Source: Bin80 sp965220935
Lineage (GTDB): Bacteria; Bacteroidota; Rhodothermia; Rhodothermales; Bin80
Direction: 5' to 3'
Assembly (NCBI GenBank): GCA_965220935.1
Contig: OZ244857.1
Span: 3,224,001 to 3,288,000 of the forward strand
Length of the DNA stretch: 64,000 nucleotides
Shown here: in pieces, positions 57,251-64,000 of the stretch
Numbering within the stretch: position 1 is the first letter of the stretch
Layout of the letters: each line of letters starts with the position of its first letter
Translations under genes and position numbers: made by a program
Notes under the pieces: generated by a model
Told to the model about the DNA's origin: nothing
What the model saw: only the letters and a program-made list of their open reading frames with translations
The model's database searches: none

Positions 57251-60200
57251 CTACGCCGATCGACTCGCACCAAGCGTCAGTCGTTGATCGGCTATGTTAT
57301 AGCGTTGAACGCACTCTCCTTTAGGCGTATCAACAAATTTAAACGTGATACAGAGCGTTTCGTTTCTAATCCGACCAATAAAGCGTTCTATTGCCATTTG
57401 TAATTCCTCGGTCGCTTTACAATCTACATGAATCCGATCGGTGATTTTAAAGCCCCCAGATTTACGAAGATTCTGAAGCCGATTAATCGTTTCGCGTGCA
57501 AGGCCCTCATGAAGTAACTCCTCAGTCATCACTGTATCCAACGCAACGGTATGGCCTTCACCCTGAGCGACTAACCACCCCTCAACCCCCTGCGTGTTAA
57601 TCTCAATGTCTCCAGGTTCCAGCGTTAACTCAAATCCTTCACCTGTCAGCGTGATCTGTTCACCAGCGACATAAGCATCCAAACTCGCTGAATCCAATGT
57701 CAGAATGGCCTCCTTTATCAAAGGCATATTTCGGCCCGCTCTCCGCCCTAATTGACGAAAGTTTGGTCGTGCAGTTCTCTGAACAATGGGATGAGATGCA
57801 TCAATATATTCAATGGTGTGAGCGTTAATCTCTTCCAATATGATAGACTCTACTTGAGCGACTAATGCCTCTGTACAAGTCTGGTCTACCACCACTAGGA
57901 CACGACCTACTGGTTGTCGAATATTGAGATTGGCCTTATTACGTAAGCCCAACACCAGAGATGAAATGACCTGTGCACTATGCATGCGCGCCTCCAAATT
58001 TGTATCAACCTGATCTGAATCTCTTACGGGAAAAGACATCAGGTGGACCGATTCTTGAGTCTCCTCAAGGTTAAGATGGCGATACAGCCATTCAGCGTAA
58101 TAGGGGGCGATCGGAGCCATCAAACGTGTCGTCGTTTCCAAACATGTATGAACTGTTTTATAGGCGGCCCACTTATCATCATTTGATTCCAATACATCCG
58201 CTACCTTAGCACTCCAAAAACGACGGCGAGATCTACGGATGTACCAATTTGAAAGGTCATTCACAAATTCTTCAACCGCTCGGGCTGCTTTGGTTGGATG
58301 GTAGCTTTCAAGTGCTGTGTCAACTGATTCAACCGTGGATTGTAATCGACTTAAGATCCAGCGATCTAGCTCAGGGCGATCGCGCACTTTGGGCGCATCT
58401 ACAGCGCTGGTGTATCCATCAATATTGGCATAGGTTGAAAAGAAACTATAACTATTCGTCAATGTGCTAAATAATTTTCGGTCAACTTCTTTGACTCCAT
58501 CTATATTGAACTTGAGATCTTGCCACGGCGGAGAATTACTCATCATGTACCATCGAACACGATCAGCCCCATGATCCGCAATCAAATCAAACGGATCTAA
58601 GGCGTTGCCCTTAGTTTTAGACATTTTTTCGCCCTTGGCATCCAATAAAAGCCCCCCAACGACACAATTTCGGAATGAAACATCATCCATCACCAGTGTA
58701 GCGATTGCATGGAGTGTATAAAACCATCCCCGTGTTTGATCCACACCCTCGGCAATAAAATCGGCAGGAAAGCTCCGTTCAAATTCTTTTTGATTTTCAA
58801 ATGGATAATGCCATTGGGCAAATGGCATTGCGCCCGAGTCAAACCATACATCAACGGTTTCTGGGACGCGGCGCATCGTCCCTCCATCAGCAGCAGTCCA
58901 TGTGAGCGCATCTACAAATGGACGATGCAAATCAATTTCATCGTCTGACGCTGGCAACTGATCTCCACAGTATTCGCGCAATTCTTCAATAGAACCGATC
59001 ACCTGAATGATTTGGGAATTCTGATCAGAGACCCATATCGGTAACGGGGTTCCCCAAAAACGCCGGCGGCTCAAAGCCCAGTCAACATTATTGGACAACC
59101 ACTCTCCGAATCGTCCAACTCCAATTGAGTCGGGCTGCCATCCAATCTGATGATTGAGCTCAACCAGTCGGTCTCTAATCGCTGTCGTTCGGATAAACCA
59201 GCTCTCTACGGGATAGCTCATCAGCGGCGTGCCTTTTCGCCAATCGTGGGGGTAATTATGCAGGTAACTATCCTCTCTATACAACAGTCCACGCCCCTTC
59301 AAATCGCGGATGATACTCCGATCAGCGGCCTTAAACCACACCCCCCCAACATTGGGCACATCCTCAATAAAATGTCCAGTTGAGTCAATAGGATTCAGTA
59401 CAGGCAATCCGTTAGACTGCCCTACCTCATAATCATCAGCTCCAAATGCAGGAGCAATATGAACAATACCTGTCCCGTCTTCGGTGGACACAAAGTCAGC
59501 GGTGACGACCTTCCATGCTGAATGGCCCTGTTGCTTGAAAAAATCAAACAGAGGCTCGTATTTCTGCCCAGAAATCTCCTTTCCAGTTACACGGCTGATC
59601 ACCTCATAGTCTTGCTGAAGTACGTCTAAGCGAGCACGCGCGATGATGAAATTGATCTCTGGATCAGAGCTAAGACGCACAGTGACATACTCAATGTCTG
59701 GCCCCACAGCTAACGCTACATTTGAGATCAGCGTCCATGGAGTCGTGGTCCACACCAAGAAAAAAGTGTTTGGACGATCACACAATCGAAAACAAACCGT
59801 AATACTCGGATCTTGAACTTCCTTATAGCCAAGACTCACCTCGTGCGAGCTTAAAATCGTTCCAGATCCTGGACTGTACCAGTGAATCTTGTGGCCTTTG
59901 TAAAGATAGCCCTTCTCATAGATCTGTTTAATGAGCCACCACTCGGTTTCAATATATTTCGTGTCAAAGGTGATATAGGGGCGATCCAAATCAACCCAGT
60001 AGCCCATCTGGCGAGTTAATTCATCCCACTCACCTTTATAGGCGAGGACGCTCTCACGACATTTCTGATTAAATGGTTGAATGCCATAGCGGACAATATC
60101 TTCAGGTCCGTCAAGCCCAAGGCTTTTTTCAACTTCAATCTCTACAGGAAGCCCATGGGTGTCCCACCCAGCTTTGCGCTCTACACGGCTCCCTTTCATC

Positions 60201-60421
60201 GTATGATAGCGACAGAATACATCCTTAATGGTTCGCGCCATCACATGATGAACCCCTGGATGTCCATTGGCGGTTGGCGGGCCTTCATAAAAGGTATAGG
60301 TCGGAGCATGTGACCGCAGTTCAATGCTCTTTTCAAAGATACGCTTTGACTCCCACCACTGACGGATTTCTTGTTCAATAGTGAAAGCATTGACTTGATG
60401 GACTTCCTCAAAACGCTTCAT
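57251..60421 (-). CDS. ileS: Isoleucyl-tRNA synthetase (eukaryote-like type)
   Basis: 1056 residues from ATG 60421 (MKRFEEVHQVNAFTIEQ); a TTG at 60436 overlapping the upstream stop is also possible. Class I motifs: the HIGH variant in PTANGHPGVHHVMARTIKD and KMSKTKGNALDPFDLI. RKAGWDTHGLPVEIEVEKSL and the editing domain (TTTPWTLISNVALAVG) are also seen. RPNFRQLGRRAGRNMPLIK in the C-terminal part marks the eukaryote-like (type 2) clade that often shows reduced mupirocin sensitivity; that property is inferred. It follows the phosphorylase gene without a gap. Confidence 0.96.
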   Translation of the reverse strand: MKRFEEVHQVNAFTIEQEIRQWWESKRIFEKSIELRSHAPTYTFYEGPPTANGHPGVHHVMARTIKDVFCRYHTMKGSRVERKAGWDTHGLPVEIEVEKSLGLDGPEDIVRYGIQPFNQKCRESVLAYKGEWDELTRQMGYWVDLDRPYITFDTKYIETEWWLIKQIYEKGYLYKGHKIHWYSPGSGTILSSHEVSLGYKEVQDPSITVCFRLCDRPNTFFLVWTTTPWTLISNVALAVGPDIEYVTVRLSSDPEINFIIARARLDVLQQDYEVISRVTGKEISGQKYEPLFDFFKQQGHSAWKVVTADFVSTEDGTGIVHIAPAFGADDYEVGQSNGLPVLNPIDSTGHFIEDVPNVGGVWFKAADRSIIRDLKGRGLLYREDSYLHNYPHDWRKGTPLMSYPVESWFIRTTAIRDRLVELNHQIGWQPDSIGVGRFGEWLSNNVDWALSRRRFWGTPLPIWVSDQNSQIIQVIGSIEELREYCGDQLPASDDEIDLHRPFVDALTWTAADGGTMRRVPETVDVWFDSGAMPFAQWHYPFENQKEFERSFPADFIAEGVDQTRGWFYTLHAIATLVMDDVSFRNCVVGGLLLDAKGEKMSKTKGNALDPFDLIADHGADRVRWYMMSNSPPWQDLKFNIDGVKEVDRKLFSTLTNSYSFFSTYANIDGYTSAVDAPKVRDRPELDRWILSRLQSTVESVDTALESYHPTKAARAVEEFVNDLSNWYIRRSRRRFWSAKVADVLESNDDKWAAYKTVHTCLETTTRLMAPIAPYYAEWLYRHLNLEETQESVHLMSFPVRDSDQVDTNLEARMHSAQVISSLVLGLRNKANLNIRQPVGRVLVVVDQTCTEALVAQVESIILEEINAHTIEYIDASHPIVQRTARPNFRQLGRRAGRNMPLIKEAILTLDSASLDAYVAGEQITLTGEGFELTLEPGDIEINTQGVEGWLVAQGEGHTVALDTVMTEELLHEGLARETINRLQNLRKSGGFKITDRIHVDCKATEELQMAIERFIGRIRNETLCITFKFVDTPKGECVQRYNIADQRLTLGASRSA

Positions 60422-60432
60422 TCTCACTGCAA

Positions 60433-61287
60433 TCAATGGACATCACGATGGTGGGCAACAACCTCTGCCATGATTGTCGTGAGGTGAGGTTCTGCAATCT
60501 GAGCCGCTTCAATCACCTCTTCAATTGTCACGGGTTGAAGTGTCTCAGGAAAACACTCATCTGTGATTGCACCAATGGCCATCACGCGCAAATTCATATG
60601 TCGGGCGGCAATGACCTCTGGAGTTGTTGACATCCCTACAGCATCTGCACCTATTTCTCGTAGAAATTTATACTCTGCTTTCGTCTCTAAATTTGGACCA
60701 AGTACAGAAACATAAACTCCCTCATGAAGCTGAATGGCATGCGTCTTAGCCATCTGCAACGCCGTCCTGCGTAGTTCCACATCATAAGGCTCACTCATAT
60801 CTGGAAAACGAGGGCCCCACTCATCCACATTTGGACCCACTAGAGGATTCACTCCTTGAAGATTAATATGATCTGACAACAGCATAAGTTCACCGCGCCG
60901 GTAATCTGGGTTCATGCCGCCACATGCGTTTGAGATGAGCAAGGTTTTGATCCCTAAACTTGCCATCACACGAACAGGAAACGTTACCTCACGGGCGCTA
61001 TATCCTTCATAGATATGCATGCGTCCTTTCATACACACCACCGGCAGGTCTTGGAGCCGCCCAAGAAGAAGCTCACCTCGGTGAGATTCAACAGTGGAGA
61101 CAGGAAAATGAGGAATCTGATCATAGGGAATCCGATGCTGCACATCAATTTTATCAGCTAACTGCCCCAACCCAGTTCCAAGGATGAGTCCAATGTGAGG
61201 CTTAAGTTGACAACCACTGCGAATGACAGCAACCGCCTCCGCTAAATGCTTGATTTGTATCGTACGACTTGGAATTGTAGTTTCCAT
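60433..61287 (-). CDS. Purine-nucleoside phosphorylase
   Basis: 284 residues from ATG 61287 (METTIPSRTIQIKHLAEAV). The frame extends further up but would overlap yggS. It cleaves inosine and guanosine with phosphate for purine salvage. Motifs: IGLILGTGLGQLADKI (phosphate site), VESHRGELLLG, MKGRMHIYEGYSAREVTFPV, ISNACGGMNPDYRRGELMLL, LGPNLETKAEY (Glu for base binding) and DAVGMSTTPEVIAARH. Length and motifs fit the trimeric PunA/DeoD-II type. Confidence 0.95.
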   Translation of the reverse strand: METTIPSRTIQIKHLAEAVAVIRSGCQLKPHIGLILGTGLGQLADKIDVQHRIPYDQIPHFPVSTVESHRGELLLGRLQDLPVVCMKGRMHIYEGYSAREVTFPVRVMASLGIKTLLISNACGGMNPDYRRGELMLLSDHINLQGVNPLVGPNVDEWGPRFPDMSEPYDVELRRTALQMAKTHAIQLHEGVYVSVLGPNLETKAEYKFLREIGADAVGMSTTPEVIAARHMNLRVMAIGAITDECFPETLQPVTIEEVIEAAQIAEPHLTTIMAEVVAHHRDVH

Positions 61288-61303
61288 AATTAATGCATTC
61301 AAT

Positions 61304-61966
61304 TTAATGTCTAGTCCCAAACAGCGCTGATCCAACTCTGATATGGGTCGCCCCTTCCTCAATCGCAATTTCGTAATCTCCGCTCATTCCCATGGATAGC
61401 CCCGTTCCAATGAACCTATGATATTTACTACGTATACTACGAAGTAGCTGAAATTCCTCACGCACTTTACGAATATCGGGCGAAGCCAATGTCATGAGCC
61501 CTTTGATTTCAATGAATTCAAATTCACCCAGCGTCTGCGCAAACGATTCAAGATTTTCAGGTGATAAGCCAAACTTGGACTCTTCTTTTGAGACATTCAC
61601 CTGAATAAAGCACGGAAGAACCCGCCCGGCCTCCTCGGCAAGTCGATTGAGTGTACGCGCTAGACGCAAGCTATCTAGTGCATGAAACTCTTGAGCATGA
61701 GCAATGACTTGACGTGCTTTATTTCGCTGTAAATGCCCAATCATATGCCAATTCTTGTCTGGAAAGAGCGGGGCCTTAGCGATCAACTCCTGGACTTTGT
61801 TTTCACCAAAATCCATGAGACCAGCCTCTGTAGCTGCACCAACAACCTCGGCACACCATGTCTTTGTAACCGCAATCAATGTAATTTCCTTTTCCCGACG
61901 ACCTGCGCGTTGGCAGGCTCGGCTGATCGCTCCCTGCACCTGATTCAATCTGTCAGTGAGATTCAT
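61304..61966 (-). CDS. yggS: PLP homeostasis protein YggS
   Basis: 220 residues, single-domain alanine-racemase-like barrel with the PLP lysine in LIAVTKTW, FGENKVQELI, WHMIGHLQRNKAR, CFIQVNVSKEESKFGL and the phosphate-binding LSMGMSGDYEIAIEEG. It controls free pyridoxal phosphate levels. It begins 5 bp after the permease gene stop. Confidence 0.95.
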   Translation of the reverse strand: MNLTDRLNQVQGAISRACQRAGRREKEITLIAVTKTWCAEVVGAATEAGLMDFGENKVQELIAKAPLFPDKNWHMIGHLQRNKARQVIAHAQEFHALDSLRLARTLNRLAEEAGRVLPCFIQVNVSKEESKFGLSPENLESFAQTLGEFEFIEIKGLMTLASPDIRKVREEFQLLRSIRSKYHRFIGTGLSMGMSGDYEIAIEEGATHIRVGSALFGTRH

Positions 61967-61971
61967 CTTGA

Positions 61972-64000
61972 TTATCCGTCTGAACTGATCACCGCTAACA
62001 CTGATTGATCATAAATACTCCGATTACTCAAAAATCCAATCAACACAGTAATCGCGATCACCGAACCAATCACTGCTACGATAGACGGACCGCTCAATGC
62101 CAGAGGGCTTTCAAAGACTGTGGCTGATAGGATCCAGCCTGCCCCAATTGATAGGATCAGACCGGTGCTACATGCTAAAAACCCTAGAACCGAATACTCT
62201 GTAAGACTGATCATTAATAATTGTTTTCGGCTGGCTCCTAAAGTTTTGAGCAGTCCACTCTCCTGAATACGTTGCAGACGTCCAATGAGAAGTGCACCAA
62301 TGAGAACAAAAATTCCCGCAATAAAACAATAATAAGCCATAAACTGAATCGCATAGCGGACGCGGTCAAACACTTCGGTTACTATCTGTATAATTGAATC
62401 AAGGCTTAGGACCATCACATTAGGATACTCAGCCACTAACATGGATTGCAGTGAATCTGGTGGGACTTCTCCCGATTTTCGACTCGTAATGATATGTGTC
62501 TGTGGAGCATTCTCCAATACATTTGAGGGAAACACTACAAAGAAATTTGATCGCATCTGTTCCCAATCAACTCTACGAAGGCTAGTGACTTTCGTAGAAA
62601 TAAGCCGACCTTGGACATTAAAGATGAGTGTATCACTCAGGTCTATTCCTATTTCATATCGTGCAAAATCAGTCTCAACTGAGATCGGAACAAAGTTAGA
62701 ATCGGGATGATGCACACCGATGAACTCCCCGTCTACGAGTGATTCAGCCGTGGTCAACTCTGATCGGTATGTGGACCTATATTCCCGGGTCAATGGCCAT
62801 GATATGTCACGCTCGGAATCTTTGGCTAAAACCTCTACGGTGGTCTGGCCGATTGCATGTAGGCGCATATTTACGATTGGGGAACTGTCTATAATCGGCC
62901 AACCCTGCTCCGTGATCAATGCAGAGACATCATCAATTTGATGGTCTTGAATGTCAAAAAAGAGCATGTCTGGCCTCCCACCTGAACCAACGTTATTCAT
63001 CTGCTGAATGATGGTACTCTCGCTGATTAAGAGAACCATGATAATAAATGTTGTCAAACCCAGCGCTAGCATCACCAAGATGGTTTGATTTCCTGAACGA
63101 TAAAGGTTGGCAAGTCCTTGGCGAATTGGATAGTTTGAAATTCGGGTCGCCATCTTGCGAACGATCAACATCAGTAGCTTCGCCATAAGAACTAATACGC
63201 CAAAGGCTATCACGATGGCCAATGAATAATATATGCTAGCGCGCCAGCTACCAGATTGTACCACGCCAATCAGGAGTAGCCCACCAACAATTGTGCTATA
63301 TGCGAGGAAGCGTACTCGAGCACCAGTTAGGGGCTCAACACTTGAACGAAGTGCACGAAGAGGGGACACCGACCGCACATCCAAAAGGGGTAGAATCGCA
63401 AAGATCAGTGTCACCAGCAAGCCGACACCAAACCCCACAACCATGCTTGACCAAGAAATCCGAAATTCAATCTCAAATGGTAAAAACGTACTGATGGCAT
63501 AAGGCATGAGCAACTGAGACAACAGCCCAGCAACACATCCCAGAACTCCTGCGATACATCCCAGGAACAATGCCTGAAGAAAATAAATGGAAAAGATTTT
63601 TCTATTACTTGCTCCCAAACACTGCATAACGGCGATATTGTCCAAACACCGCCTCACATGCGCTCGGATAGCGCCCCCAATACCAAAGCCCCCCAATACA
63701 AGAGCACCAAATCCAGCCAATCCTAAAAATTGAGTAAAAAACCTCAGCACTTCTTCCCATTGCTGTTTCTGTTCATTGACCGTATCAATATTCGCATTGA
63801 AGGCATCTGACCGTTCATACAGTGATTCACGTATCATTTCAGGATCTTCTTCGGGAGTCAGTTGGACATATGTTTCATAACTTGCCATTGCTCCGAACCC
63901 CAGTAGCAGGCTATCTAATGTTTCAATCGGAACATAGACCGAGGGCATGACAAACATGGTGACCTCAGTGGCGCTGGGGGCCCGTGTGAGTGCTCCAGAA
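61972..64000 (-). CDS. ABC transporter permease with two FtsX domains (YbbP-like), N-terminus outside the window
   Basis: The frame is open to the window edge, so the ATG at 63957 is internal. The visible 675 residues contain a first FtsX-type core (LGLAGFGALVLGGFGIGGAI, VMQCLGASNRKIFSIYFLQ) with four membrane helices. A second membrane half follows (GNQTILVMLALGLTTFIIMV), then a large extracytoplasmic domain. The final FtsX core is LLKTLGASRKQLLMISLTEY. This two-core layout fits YbbP-type permeases that work with an ATPase (YbbA-like), probably encoded beyond the edge. It leads the minus-strand run into yggS. Confidence 0.92.
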   Translation of the reverse strand, partial: SGALTRAPSATEVTMFVMPSVYVPIETLDSLLLGFGAMASYETYVQLTPEEDPEMIRESLYERSDAFNANIDTVNEQKQQWEEVLRFFTQFLGLAGFGALVLGGFGIGGAIRAHVRRCLDNIAVMQCLGASNRKIFSIYFLQALFLGCIAGVLGCVAGLLSQLLMPYAISTFLPFEIEFRISWSSMVVGFGVGLLVTLIFAILPLLDVRSVSPLRALRSSVEPLTGARVRFLAYSTIVGGLLLIGVVQSGSWRASIYYSLAIVIAFGVLVLMAKLLMLIVRKMATRISNYPIRQGLANLYRSGNQTILVMLALGLTTFIIMVLLISESTIIQQMNNVGSGGRPDMLFFDIQDHQIDDVSALITEQGWPIIDSSPIVNMRLHAIGQTTVEVLAKDSERDISWPLTREYRSTYRSELTTAESLVDGEFIGVHHPDSNFVPISVETDFARYEIGIDLSDTLIFNVQGRLISTKVTSLRRVDWEQMRSNFFVVFPSNVLENAPQTHIITSRKSGEVPPDSLQSMLVAEYPNVMVLSLDSIIQIVTEVFDRVRYAIQFMAYYCFIAGIFVLIGALLIGRLQRIQESGLLKTLGASRKQLLMISLTEYSVLGFLACSTGLILSIGAGWILSATVFESPLALSGPSIVAVIGSVIAITVLIGFLSNRSIYDQSVLAVISSDG

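Overview
The window looks like a piece of a Bacteroidota-type chromosome, most likely the Rhodothermota/Balneolota side. Evidence: four large secreted proteins (LRR proteins ending at 15435 and 31623, the 1.8-kaa protein at 19916-25321 and its broken copy) carry a C-terminal type IX secretion sorting domain with the YPNP motif; there is a one-cysteine TraR/DksA protein, an eukaryote-like IleS, and a DUF4212/solute symporter pair. Species cannot be assigned from sequence alone. No rRNA, tRNA or CRISPR array was seen.

Layout. 1-4775 (minus): a giant fibronectin-III repeat surface protein, broken by a poly-C tract and a 16-bp duplication. 4822-8130: a decayed IS66-type element split by an intact IS256-type element (5128-7713) that carries a normal transposase plus a catalytically dead paralogue. 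8658-19517: katG, a zinc metalloprotease lipoprotein, a T9SS LRR protein, a decayed arylsulfotransferase (AssT-like) gene, a small CBM48 protein and an SpmA/SpmB pair. 19865-25337: a large T9SS protein with a poly-G tract at its start. 26101-31623: an IS110 transposase, an AssT-like lipoprotein gene with an 11-C tract in its signal peptide, and a second LRR protein. 32687-45412: a graveyard holding an AddB-like nuclease pseudogene cut by back-to-back IS1634- and ISAzo13-type elements, then a partial duplicate of the 1.8-kaa protein gene cut by an ISNCY-type element that is itself cut by an IS66-type element. All these insertions can be reversed on paper using their target duplications.

45444-64000 is ordinary housekeeping sequence. 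On the minus strand lie a solute symporter pair, an MscS channel and a WbqC protein. A plus-strand run follows: S66 carboxypeptidase, purN, purH, mreB, mreC, dacB. A minus-strand run then reads ABC permease, yggS, purine nucleoside phosphorylase, ileS, dksA-like, lspA.

The most interesting signal is a set of long G/C homopolymers (9-12 nt) at or near the 5' ends of three different surface-protein genes. At two of them, changing the tract by one base would join a signal peptide to the mature protein, which is what contingency (phase-variable) loci look like. The second is the IS256-type element with a dead transposase paralogue. The third is the repeated pairing of AssT-like and LRR-T9SS genes.
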